Below, piece after piece: positions 1 through 5,954 of a stretch of DNA of 7,407 nucleotides. The stretch lies in contig JAKFXU010000238.1 of NCBI GenBank assembly GCA_021731215.1, forward strand, positions 1-7,407, read 5' to 3'. The notes under the pieces are model-generated. The model saw only the letters and a program-made list of their open reading frames with translations. It had not been told where the DNA came from and searched no databases. This DNA is from Rhodoferax sp. GTDB lineage: Bacteria; Pseudomonadota; Gammaproteobacteria; Burkholderiales; Burkholderiaceae_C. Both the position numbers and the translations under genes were made by a program. The number at the start of each line of letters is the position of its first letter. The stretch's first letter is position 1.

Positions 1-1004
1 ATGACCGGGTCGATCATCTCGAACGGGAACTTGTTGAGCTGCGTGTCGACCGCCAGGCTGGACGGCACGCGGTTGCGCTCCTTCAGCAGCGTCTGCCCCG
101 GCAGCGACAGCATGAAGTCGGCAAACAGCAGCGCGGCATGCGGGTTGGCCGCTTGCGGGACAACGCCAATTGCGTTGGGACGGCCGAAGGTAGGTGTTAG
201 TGCCTTCCACTTGACCGGCGCCCCCTTTACCGCCAAGCGTTCAATGGTATGGTTATAAATGGTCGCCGTGATCGGAATCTCGCCCGCCGCGACCAGCTCC
301 GCCAGCAAGGTGTGGCCGGTGCGCATTTGCGGCTTGGACTCAGCCAGTTTGCGGAAGAAAGCCATCCCTTTTTCCTCGCCCATCGACTTAACGAGGGCCG
401 CGAACCAGTCGGTATCTCCCGACTCAATGCCGATTCTTCCGGCAAAGCGCGGGTGCAGCAGATCCTGGTAGCTGTTGGGCACTTCGTCGGGCTTGACCAG
501 GTCGGTGTTGTAGCCGATCGTGAAAAAATTGAAGCGGTCGGCCACATAGTGCCGGTGCTTCGGGAACGCAGCCGGAGGCAGGTCCTTGAAGTGCGGACTG
601 AAAAATTCGGCCAGCAGCTTCTCGCGGTACAGCGCCTCCATCTCGGGGCCATTGGTCTCGAGCACATCGCAAAGGAATCGGCCGGCCCGCGCCTCGGTCA
701 CGGCGCGCTGCAGGACTTTTTCTGAGCTTGAGCGCCACAGCAGCGTCTTGATGCCGTACTTCTTCTCAAACGCCTCGGTGATCGGCCCCGAATCCTTGGT
801 GTTGAGCGAGGTGTAAATGTTGACCTTACCCTCCTTCTTCGCACCCTCCAGCAGCCGGCCCTCCCGGTCGGCACCCTTGTAAAGGTAGATCTCGCGGTTG
901 CGTGCGCTCGGGGCCTGGGCCCAGGATCCACGTGTAGCAATGGCGCCAAGCGAGGCCGCCATCAGCTGGCGCCGTTGACGATTGACATGCGAAGCGGCAT
1001 TCAT
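1..1004 (-). CDS. ABC transporter periplasmic solute-binding protein (extracellular family 1, Fe3+/AfuA-like), 3' end cut by window
   Basis: A continuous frame of 334 complete codons runs from ATG at 1002-1004 off the left edge, so the C-terminus is missing. Residues 1-31 form an export signal: a basic stretch with twin arginines (QRRQLMAAS, residues 10-18), a short hydrophobic stretch and an AQA cleavage site near residue 31. The RR pair suggests Tat export, but R25 interrupts the hydrophobic core. The mature part has the family-1 pattern: LLEGAKKEGKVNIYTSL at 51-67, then AFEKKYG (78-84), then the ligand-lobe segment YNTDLV (165-170). This is the fold of Fe3+, thiamine and small-anion binding proteins; the ligand cannot be read from sequence. 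Family members usually have about 340-350 residues, so little is lost. No permease or ATPase is visible; they may lie beyond the left edge. The start is supported by the matching start of the decayed copy at 1348. The GAGG ahead of the ATG is modest, and translation may be coupled to the small frame upstream. Confidence 0.88.
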   Translation of the reverse strand, partial: MNAASHVNRQRRQLMAASLGAIATRGSWAQAPSARNREIYLYKGADREGRLLEGAKKEGKVNIYTSLNTKDSGPITEAFEKKYGIKTLLWRSSSEKVLQRAVTEARAGRFLCDVLETNGPEMEALYREKLLAEFFSPHFKDLPPAAFPKHRHYVADRFNFFTIGYNTDLVKPDEVPNSYQDLLHPRFAGRIGIESGDTDWFAALVKSMGEEKGMAFFRKLAESKPQMRTGHTLLAELVAAGEIPITATIYNHTIERLAVKGAPVKWKALTPTFGRPNAIGVVPQAANPHAALLFADFMLSLPGQTLLKERNRVPSSLAVDTQLNKFPFEMIDPV

Positions 1005-1063
1005 TTTGCGACCTCTGAAGCCAGCAACGAGACACGCAGTCGGGTGAATTTACGTTTGTTCAT
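1001..1063 (-). CDS. Putative 20-residue leader peptide coupled to the binding-protein gene
   Basis: A 21-codon frame starts at ATG 1061-1063 behind a good Shine-Dalgarno sequence (AAGGA, 1070-1074) and ends in TGA at 1001-1003. That stop shares an ATGA with the start of the solute-binding protein. The peptide begins MNKRKFTRLRVSLLAS, which is basic and then weakly hydrophobic, like the first half of a signal peptide. It could be a real leader that passes ribosomes to the downstream gene, whose own ribosome site is weaker. It could also be a relic of an older signal-peptide start, or chance. There is no homology that I recognise; the support is the ribosome site, the spacing and the exact ATGA junction. 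Confidence 0.4.
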   Translation of the reverse strand: MNKRKFTRLRVSLLASEVAK

Positions 1064-1228
1064 GATATTTCCTTTTCAATAAGAGCCCGGTTCCGATTTC
1101 TCGGCCAGACGCTCGGCCACTAATCTCATCAAGCGACATTCGAAGACATGCCGCTGCGTCTTCCTGCTGGGGGACGGCGAATCTACGGAAAGACGCGCGG
1201 AGTATGTCAAAAGGTCAACTACTTAGAT
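1064..1228 (-). other. Gap between decayed copy and leader frame, no recognisable gene
   Basis: Together with the flanking pseudogene and leader this fills the 355-base stretch between the binding-protein ATG and the porin stop. I recognise no gene in it. A frame in register with the decayed binding-protein start stays open for 48 codons (1079-1222) and ends in TGA at 1076-1078; its last part reads LMRLVAERLAEKSEPGSY, and it has no good start codon or ribosome site. An 8-base direct repeat, CTCGGCCA, occurs at 1100-1107 and 1112-1119; it falls in the two alanine-glutamate codon pairs of that frame. TTGACA on the minus strand near 1205-1210 could be a -35 box, but I see no convincing -10 box at 16-18 bases. 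Confidence 0.5.
1070..1075 (-). promoter_or_regulatory. Ribosome binding site of the 20-codon leader frame
   Basis: On the minus strand AAAGGA lies 6 bases ahead of the ATG at 1063. It is the strongest Shine-Dalgarno sequence between the porin and the binding-protein gene, and it does not serve the binding-protein ATG directly (66 bases away). This is the main reason to take the leader frame seriously. Confidence 0.5.
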
Positions 1229-1348
1229 CTAGATCTCGCGATTACGCGCGCTCTGGTCATGGGCCTATGTGCCGCGTGCGGCAATAGCGCCAAGCGAGGC
1301 CGCCAGCACCTGGCGCCGCAAGCGGTTCACATGCAAAGCGACTTTCAT
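1229..1348 (-). pseudogene. Decayed 5' end of a second solute-binding protein gene
   Basis: Read from ATG at 1346-1348, the frame gives 27 residues and then TAG (1265-1267). It aligns without gaps to the first 40 codons of the intact binding-protein gene at 1004. By my hand count 94 of 120 bases match. Both encode HVNR-x-RRQ-x2-AASLGAIA-x-RG (the intact gene has the same spacing). The stop replaces TGG (W28 of the intact protein) by TAG; matching codons continue behind it (SARNREI) until a second TAG at 1229-1231. Similarity then fades. The copy lies 11 bases after the porin stop, where an intact porin-linked binding-protein gene could have stood. I infer a tandem duplication followed by loss of most of one copy. 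It could still produce a 27-residue peptide, but no role is evident. Confidence 0.78.
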
Positions 1349-1359
1349 CTTGCACCACA

Positions 1360-2559
1360 CTAGAAGCTGTGCGACAGGCCGAGCGCGTACTGGGTGATGG
1401 CCTCTCCCGGGTTTGGGGGACCACCAAATTCTGCGCTGTCGTAGCGCGCCGATTTGCCGTTGTTGATGCGGCTGACTGCGCTGAACAGCATCGTGCGCTT
1501 GCTCAGGAAATACCCTACGCCGAACGCGACCTTGGTGCCCTCCAGGCCGTCGGTCACGCAGGCCGCGCCGATGCGTGTGCAGCTTCCGGCGCCCGCCTTG
1601 GCGTATTGGGCGGACGTGCGCCATTGCTCACTCCACCGGTTCTCCATCGCCAGGAGGTAGGCCGTGTTCTCGTACGATCCGAAGCGACCGGCGACCGTCG
1701 CGTTCTCCTTGTATTCCTTGCGAATCACGTCAAACGCGAACCTGTGCTTCTTGTCCAACCGGTACTCGACCGTGAATTGCGTTGCTCTATCCTTTGAATT
1801 GGTCGGGTTGGCTACGGGAAAGTTACTCATCGCTGTTGGTGCATTGCGCGAGCCACCGAACAGGTCATTGTGGATCTCGTGGGCGATAGCCACGTACCAT
1901 GGGCCCTGGTCGTACTTCACACCCATCGAAATTACAACCGGGTCGCGCGTGGCGGTCCTGGCGGCCTCGGTCGTCGAGTACTGCAGGCCAGCCTGGAAGC
2001 CGGAAATTGCGGGCGATTCATACTGAATCGAATTGGGGCGGCGCAGGTGAAAGCTGGACGCGGAACTGGTGCCGAAACCGGTCTTGCGCAGCACACTGCT
2101 GCTGGATAGGAAGGTGCCACTGCTGACGCCCAGCATGCCAATGGTGTCGCCGTAGTTCTTCAATATCGTGTCGAGCACGCCCAGCTTAACAGTGCCGAAG
2201 CCTCCCTTCAGACCGACGAAGGTGTCGCGGTTAAATGAAAAGGCCGGACTTTCGTCGACCGAGACCACGCCCTCGAATTGGAACATCGCTTTCAAGCCTC
2301 CACCCAGGTCTTCCTGCCCCCGAAAACCGACTCGCGAATTGCCTGACGACATTCCCGTCGTGCCCATTGTGGTGGTACCTGTCGGACTTGCCGCGAACGT
2401 CGCCACCGGCGTGCCCGCCGGCGTGGCATCCGAGCCTTTCTCGTTGACGATGAAGGGGTACAGCTTGCCGTAGATCTGCACACTGCTCTGCGCCAGGGCA
2501 GCGGGCGCCGCCACGGTAGAACTGATCGCGATGGCAAGTAAGGTTTTCTTGATGATCAT
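1360..2559 (-). CDS. Outer-membrane general porin, Burkholderiales type
   Basis: A 399-residue protein with the usual length and layout of a 16-strand trimeric porin, which lets small hydrophilic solutes diffuse across the outer membrane. Residues 1-23 are a signal peptide (MIIKK, hydrophobic core, cleavage after ALA). The mature protein opens with the first strand SSVQIYGKLY. SRVGFRGQEDLGGGLKAMFQFE-type strands lie at 75-96, the start of constriction loop 3 (FNRDTFVGLKGGFG) at 109-122, and NSIQYESPAISGF at 176-188. It ends in the aromatic C-terminal signature LGLSHSF, whose final phenylalanine is the BAM assembly signal. Residues about 45-72 are a Thr/Gly/Ala/Ser-rich stretch, probably an extended first surface loop. 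The ATG at 2557-2559 has GGAGA 5 bases ahead. The gene follows the cupin operon after a 164-base regulatory gap and probably serves uptake of that operon's substrate; this role is inferred from position. Confidence 0.93.
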   Translation of the reverse strand: MIIKKTLLAIAISSTVAAPAALAQSSVQIYGKLYPFIVNEKGSDATPAGTPVATFAASPTGTTTMGTTGMSSGNSRVGFRGQEDLGGGLKAMFQFEGVVSVDESPAFSFNRDTFVGLKGGFGTVKLGVLDTILKNYGDTIGMLGVSSGTFLSSSSVLRKTGFGTSSASSFHLRRPNSIQYESPAISGFQAGLQYSTTEAARTATRDPVVISMGVKYDQGPWYVAIAHEIHNDLFGGSRNAPTAMSNFPVANPTNSKDRATQFTVEYRLDKKHRFAFDVIRKEYKENATVAGRFGSYENTAYLLAMENRWSEQWRTSAQYAKAGAGSCTRIGAACVTDGLEGTKVAFGVGYFLSKRTMLFSAVSRINNGKSARYDSAEFGGPPNPGEAITQYALGLSHSF

Positions 2560-2563
2560 GGTG

Positions 2564-2570
2564 TCTCCAG
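2564..2570 (-). promoter_or_regulatory. Ribosome binding site of the porin gene
   Basis: CTGGAGA on the minus strand ends 4 bases before the ATG at 2557-2559 and fixes this start. It precedes a complete signal peptide, so no other start is needed. Confidence 0.7.
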
Positions 2571-2630
2571 TTTGTGTTGGGTGTCAAAATTTTTCGGGAT
2601 TCGTCGTTGCCGTTTTTTTGCCTTTACCAG

Positions 2631-2671
2631 ATGTTCCTTTATACGGACCAAAGTTTCGTATAAAGGAACAT
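2631..2671. promoter_or_regulatory. Perfect 15-base inverted repeat, probable double IclR-type operator
   Basis: ATGTTCCTTTATACG (2631-2645) and CGTATAAAGGAACAT (2657-2671) are exact reverse complements around an 11-base centre. Each side also holds a 17-base near-palindrome: GTTCC-N7-GGACC (2633-2649) and GTTTC-N7-GGAAC (2653-2669). Their centres are 20 bases apart, close to two helical turns. Sites of the form GTTyC-N7-GrAAC with a GTAT-like core are what IclR-family regulators of aromatic and organic-acid catabolism often bind, so a tetramer on two adjacent sites is a fair inference. No T-run follows on either strand, which argues against a terminator. It sits just after the candidate porin promoter, a layout that fits repression. 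No regulator gene is in the window. Confidence 0.62.
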
Positions 2672-2678
2672 TGAGCTT

Positions 2679-2706
2679 AATGTACGATGGCTCATTGGCT
2701 TATCAA
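2679..2706 (-). promoter_or_regulatory. Candidate sigma70 promoter of the porin gene
   Basis: TTGATA (2701-2706, 5 of 6 consensus bases) and TACATT (2679-2684, 4 of 6) are separated by 16 bases. Transcription would begin near 2672, at the edge of the inverted repeat, about 113 bases ahead of the porin ATG. The surrounding gap is AT-rich compared with the genes. The element is read by eye only; read-through from the cupin operon is also possible, because I see no terminator after the cupin C stop. Confidence 0.35.
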
Positions 2707-2723
2707 TGCGTACTTTCCCGAAT

Positions 2724-3863
2724 TCATGCGCCGCGCGACAGGTTCGCGGGCGGCAGGTCGGCGAGCTCGGTCTGGTAGGCCTCGTCCATGCGGGGCTGGA
2801 GGCCGACCTTTGCCAGCGCCTCGGCGAAGGTCTGCCGCACTTGGGGCGATTCGTCGGCGTAGTCGACCTGGTGCCCGCCGATGCGCCGGCTGATCCACGC
2901 CCTAGGTACACCCTGGGCGTTGCGGATCGACACCCCCTCGGCCTTGAATGCCAGGTAGCGCGCCGGCGTAGTGCCGGTATTGAAGTGTTGATGGAACCAC
3001 ATGTTGGGCGGCACGATCATCGATCCCTCCTGCCAATCGAAGCGGCGCGGCTCCTCGCCCTCCGGTCCCATGAGGCTGTAACCCTCGCCGCTTAATACGA
3101 TCACGTGTGCGCCCGGACCGTGGGCATGTGCCTTCTTGTAAGTACCCACCGGGAACTGGGAGATGTGGCTGTTCATGCTGCCCTTGGCCATGCTGAAGCG
3201 GATATGCCCCCCGCCGGCGCCGCGCTCTTTGGCGGAGATGAGCGGCAAGTTGATCGCGTCGGCGACGAAGTTGGTGTCGAGCAGCAGCCCCTTCTGCTCT
3301 CCCTTGTTGGCGAAGTAGTCGCTTTCGCCAGCGAATCGGTTGTTGAAGTCGTGGGCTGTGTTGAAGACGAAGTCCGTGTCGCCGAACGCGTTGATGATCA
3401 CTGGCGCATTGGTGACTGAGACAAAGCGGGCGGCGTCCTTGCCCGAGCCGTTGAAGTGCTGGTGCCAGGTGTTCAGCGGGATCGCAAAGATGGCGCCGGC
3501 CTTCCATTCAAAGCTGACCTTGACCCCGGCGTCGTTCCAGACGCTGGTCGAGCCGCGCCCGTCGAGGATGTAGATCATCTCCTCGTACAATTGGCGCTGC
3601 GGGGCCAGCTGTTTGCCCGGCGGAACTTCGCAGACGTAGCAGTCGTTCGAGGTGCGCGAGGCGTCGTGGTTCAGGTAGACGCCGCGGCCGCCGCGCCGCG
3701 CCCAAGGCTTGAGATCAACCGTGTGCAGGTTGGCCACGTACATCGCATCGATGATGTCCAGACCTTCCTTGGCAATCCAGTCGGTATACGGAGTTTCTTT
3801 TTCAGTCTCGAATTTTTTCGCGATCACGTCCGAGACTTGAGCGTTTTTGCTGCTGTTATTCAT
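2724..3863 (-). CDS. Two-domain cupin protein (cupin C), gentisate 1,2-dioxygenase-like family
   Basis: A 379-residue bicupin. Such proteins include ring-cleaving Fe(II) dioxygenases for gentisate, salicylate and 1-hydroxy-2-naphthoate, which hold iron with three histidines (HxH plus a later H). Domain 1 (about 70-160) has E95 and H134 (HQHFN, 134-138), but the HxH pair is replaced by Q89-R-Q91, so its metal site looks broken. Domain 2 (about 230-310) has H246-A-H248 and H291 (HQHFN, 291-295), with A252 where classical cupins have glutamate. This is the three-histidine pattern. In gentisate dioxygenase it is usually domain 1 that carries the active iron, so the arrangement here is reversed and the reaction is not assigned. 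Start ATG 3861-3863; AGGA lies 10 bases ahead, a little far. It follows cupin B by 23 bases. A non-oxygenase role is possible. Confidence 0.85.
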   Translation of the reverse strand: MNNSSKNAQVSDVIAKKFETEKETPYTDWIAKEGLDIIDAMYVANLHTVDLKPWARRGGRGVYLNHDASRTSNDCYVCEVPPGKQLAPQRQLYEEMIYILDGRGSTSVWNDAGVKVSFEWKAGAIFAIPLNTWHQHFNGSGKDAARFVSVTNAPVIINAFGDTDFVFNTAHDFNNRFAGESDYFANKGEQKGLLLDTNFVADAINLPLISAKERGAGGGHIRFSMAKGSMNSHISQFPVGTYKKAHAHGPGAHVIVLSGEGYSLMGPEGEEPRRFDWQEGSMIVPPNMWFHQHFNTGTTPARYLAFKAEGVSIRNAQGVPRAWISRRIGGHQVDYADESPQVRQTFAEALAKVGLQPRMDEAYQTELADLPPANLSRGA

Positions 3864-3886
3864 GAAATGAAATTCCTAGAATGGGT

Positions 3887-4498
3887 TCAAGCCGTCACGG
3901 CGGTCTTCTTCATGTACTTGGCCACCATTTCGGCGGTCAACACGGTACCAGCCTTGAATTCGGGCGCGTCTTCCAATTGCTCCAGATCATTCAGGCCGCT
4001 GGCCTTGAAGATGCGGTTGATCGCCGAAATCAGGCGTACCGGACGATCAGGGCTGGCGTTGAAGTGCTGGTGAATGGTATTTGGCGGGATATAAATCACG
4101 TCGCCGGCTTCCCACTCAAAGCGCTTCTTTTCCTTCTGCGGTGTCCACTTGTAGGTGTCGGTGATCTCGACGTCACAGTCCTGATGCAGGTCATAGCCAC
4201 GGCCCTCCACCACATACAGACATTCCTCGGCCAAGTGGCGGTGCTTGCCCGAATGGCTGCCAGGCGGAATGATCTGCATATAGGCGTCGACCGTCTCCAT
4301 GCGGGTATTCATGCCTTCATTCAGCAGATGCTTGAGCAGGCCCTGACGGGACATTTCCCAAGGCATGTCCTTGGGCAGCACCAGTTTGGCGCGCTTGGCG
4401 TTGCGCGCCGGCGCGGTAGTCGCGTCGTCCAGTAAAGCCTGATACAGGTCTTTATGCGTGTCGCCTTGCAGCCACGCTTTCGATTCACTCCATGCCAT
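3887..4498 (-). CDS. Single-domain cupin protein (cupin B) with complete metal-ligand set
   Basis: A 203-residue cupin-2 type protein. The barrel lies at about 70-165. Motif 1 is PGSHSGKHRHLAEE with H86, H88 and E92; motif 2 is GDVIYIPPNTIHQHFN with H143. This is the classical three-His, one-Glu set that binds Fe, Mn, Zn or Ni. Residues 1-60 are a charged, mostly helical extension, and 165-203 a charged tail (LNDLEQLEDAPEF). I choose ATG at 4496-4498 because GGAG stands 6 bases ahead of it; the in-frame TTG at 4508-4510 overlaps that ribosome site. Cupin A lies 33 bases upstream and cupin C 23 bases downstream. It shares HQHFN with the other cupin domains here, so they are probably related copies. 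The reaction is unknown: dioxygenase, isomerase, decarboxylase or a partner of the other cupins. Confidence 0.84.
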   Translation of the reverse strand: MAWSESKAWLQGDTHKDLYQALLDDATTAPARNAKRAKLVLPKDMPWEMSRQGLLKHLLNEGMNTRMETVDAYMQIIPPGSHSGKHRHLAEECLYVVEGRGYDLHQDCDVEITDTYKWTPQKEKKRFEWEAGDVIYIPPNTIHQHFNASPDRPVRLISAINRIFKASGLNDLEQLEDAPEFKAGTVLTAEMVAKYMKKTAVTA

Positions 4499-4531
4499 TT
4501 CGTTCTCCAATCAATTGTTTATCGACCGCGC

Positions 4532-5134
4532 TTAATCAGCGTGGTTGTAGTTGTCTTCTTCTTCACGAACCTGGAAGCCTTCGCCGCCAGGCGCCGCAAC
4601 AGTGGGCCGTGGCTCGACCTGATGCTGGAACAGCATGTTCATGAACATATACATCGGCTTGGTCTTGATGACCAGCGCACGGGCCGGCTTGGTGTCGCTG
4701 GCGTTGAAATGCTGATGTACGCAGTTGTTGTGAACAATCGCAATGTCGCCGGCTTTCCAGTCGTAACGGATACCGTCGTGGATCTCGTAACCCTCACCAT
4801 CGAGGATGTAAAACGCGGCTTCGTTGACATGACCGTGCTTTTGGGAGCGACCGCCTGGGCCGTACTCTTCCATGTGCAGGTGAAAGGTCTGGGTAATACC
4901 ATCCTTGGGCTCGACGTAATGCCGGCTGAAGGCCTGCGGACCGTCGTTGAACTTGATCTCTGAGCCCTTGCGCACACGCGGCATGGCGCGCAGGCGATCA
5001 AGTTCGTCCTTCAGGCTGTACTTGCCCTTGATGTCCCGCACAAATACGCGGTCCTTTTTGCTGTGATAGTGCGACTCGTTACCGATTGCACCGCCAGACG
5101 GAGTTGCACCGCCCTCGTTTTGTTTATCGTCCAT
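4532..5134 (-). CDS. Single-domain cupin protein (cupin A), three-histidine type
   Basis: A 200-residue cupin. The barrel lies at about 82-160. Motif 1 is PGGRSQKHGHVNEA with H100 and H102; the position of the usual glutamate is A106, with E105 just before it. Motif 2 is GDIAIVHNNCVHQHFN with H140; its usual proline is H135. Three histidines without Glu is the pattern of gentisate-type dioxygenases and of other three-His cupin oxygenases. Residues 1-60 are charged (DDKQNEGG, then KDELDRLRAMPRVRKG); the C-terminus is acidic with a proline/glycine-rich linker (EPRPTVAAPGGEG, 174-186). I start at ATG 5132-5134: GGAGAG precedes it, and the N-terminal extension possible up to 5254 is only the dehydrogenase sequence read in another frame. 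The start overlaps the dehydrogenase end by 11 bases, so translation is probably coupled. Substrate unknown. Confidence 0.85.
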   Translation of the reverse strand: MDDKQNEGGATPSGGAIGNESHYHSKKDRVFVRDIKGKYSLKDELDRLRAMPRVRKGSEIKFNDGPQAFSRHYVEPKDGITQTFHLHMEEYGPGGRSQKHGHVNEAAFYILDGEGYEIHDGIRYDWKAGDIAIVHNNCVHQHFNASDTKPARALVIKTKPMYMFMNMLFQHQVEPRPTVAAPGGEGFQVREEEDNYNHAD

Positions 5135-5954
5135 AGCTCTCCAGTTTGTAACGTTTAGGTTTAAGAATTCGGCAGATTTCCCGGTTGACACCGGCCTGTG
5201 GCAACGAGATGCCGGCCTCGGCCGCCATCTCGGAGACAATAGCCATGTCGTCATCGGCCCAAGCCATGGTTTGCCTACCCCATGTATTGAGCGGCCCGTT
5301 GGTCGAGCTCGATATCAGCAAGGCCTTGCGCAAGGCTTCGACATCAACACCGTAGTGCTGCGCCAGCGCCAGTGCTTCATGGTCTGCCACCAGACAGGCC
5401 CACAGGATCAGGTTGTTGGCCGCCTTGGCAACTTGCGCCGTACCAATGCCGCCGGTATGCACCACATCTGCCGAATAGGCGCGCAGCACGGGCTCAATTC
5501 GCGCAACCACCTCGGCACTGCCGCCCACAAAGGACAGCAAAGTGCCATTGTCGGCCGCTTCGCCGCCCCGGCACACGGTTGAGTCAATCACCTCGACACC
5601 CAGCGGCTTGGCCTGGGCCGCCAAAGTCTTGACCGTGTCGGGGTGAATGGTGCTGAGGATGGCGACAAGGCTGCCCGCCTTCGCCGAGCGCAAGGGGCCA
5701 CCCTTGGCGAATAGCGAACGCACTTCGGCGTCAAAACCGACGCAGACCAGAATGACATCGCAGGCCGCAGCCAGGTCAGCCGGTCCAGCCGTCCACAGGG
5801 CACCGTGGCCGATGACCAAAGCCTGCTTGCCCGGATTCACATCGCAGGCCTGGGTCGCAAAACCTTTGCGCACCAGGTGGCCAATGATGGGTGCACCCAT
5901 GCGCCCCGCGCCTATGACGCCGACGGTTGGGTTCATGATGGTTGCGTCCTTCAT
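5124..5954 (-). CDS. NAD(P)-dependent beta-hydroxyacid dehydrogenase (3-hydroxyisobutyrate dehydrogenase/tartronate semialdehyde reductase family)
   Basis: A 276-residue cytosolic oxidoreductase; the family interconverts beta-hydroxyacids and their oxo forms with NAD(P). The N-terminal Rossmann domain carries VGVIGAGRMGAPI (11-23) with glycines G15, G17 and G20. D38, at the end of the second strand, suggests NAD rather than NADP, though this is weak. The substrate loop DSTVCRGGEAADNGTL (124-139) stands where the family has D-x-P-V-S-G-G; the catalytic lysine is K177 in QVAKAANN. The C-terminal helical domain is somewhat short (family usually 285-300 residues). The ATG at 5952-5954 shares ATGA with the TPP enzyme stop. 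Another ATG at 5934-5936 has AAGGA 10 bases ahead and would give 270 residues; it is a real alternative, since the GxGxxG motif follows either. The pairing with a TPP enzyme suggests that it reduces or oxidises that enzyme's product; the substrate is not known. Confidence 0.9.
   Translation of the reverse strand: MKDATIMNPTVGVIGAGRMGAPIIGHLVRKGFATQACDVNPGKQALVIGHGALWTAGPADLAAACDVILVCVGFDAEVRSLFAKGGPLRSAKAGSLVAILSTIHPDTVKTLAAQAKPLGVEVIDSTVCRGGEAADNGTLLSFVGGSAEVVARIEPVLRAYSADVVHTGGIGTAQVAKAANNLILWACLVADHEALALAQHYGVDVEALRKALLISSSTNGPLNTWGRQTMAWADDDMAIVSEMAAEAGISLPQAGVNREICRILKPKRYKLESYGR
5137..5142 (-). promoter_or_regulatory. Ribosome binding site of cupin A inside the dehydrogenase gene
   Basis: GGAGAG on the minus strand lies 2 bases before ATG 5132-5134 and within the last codons of the dehydrogenase (Leu-Glu-Ser). 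It decides the start of cupin A and indicates translational coupling between the two genes. Confidence 0.7.

Noticed and set aside
1100..1119. Direct repeat CTCGGCCA x2 as a regulator site or repeat array
   Set aside because: There are only two copies at a 12-base period, and they are explained as well by repeated Ala-Glu codons.
2631..2671. The inverted repeat as a rho-independent terminator of the cupin operon
   Set aside because: The stem is AT-rich, the loop is 11 bases and no T-run follows on either strand.
2724..3863. Calling cupin C gentisate 1,2-dioxygenase outright
   Set aside because: Domain 1 lacks the histidine pair that binds the catalytic iron in that enzyme, and no other gentisate-pathway gene (maleylpyruvate isomerase, fumarylpyruvate hydrolase) is in the window.
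3456..4073. Long plus-strand open frame opposite cupins B and C, and many other plus-strand frames
   Set aside because: They lie opposite strong minus-strand genes in GC-rich DNA, show no domain pattern or ribosome site, and cross gene boundaries.
4499..4510. TTG start for cupin B four codons upstream
   Set aside because: The TTG sits on the Shine-Dalgarno sequence that serves the ATG at 4498.
5135..5254. Longer N-terminus for cupin A (start at 5254)
   Set aside because: The extra residues are dehydrogenase sequence in another frame, rich in Arg/Pro/Ser; the ATG at 5134 has a good ribosome site.
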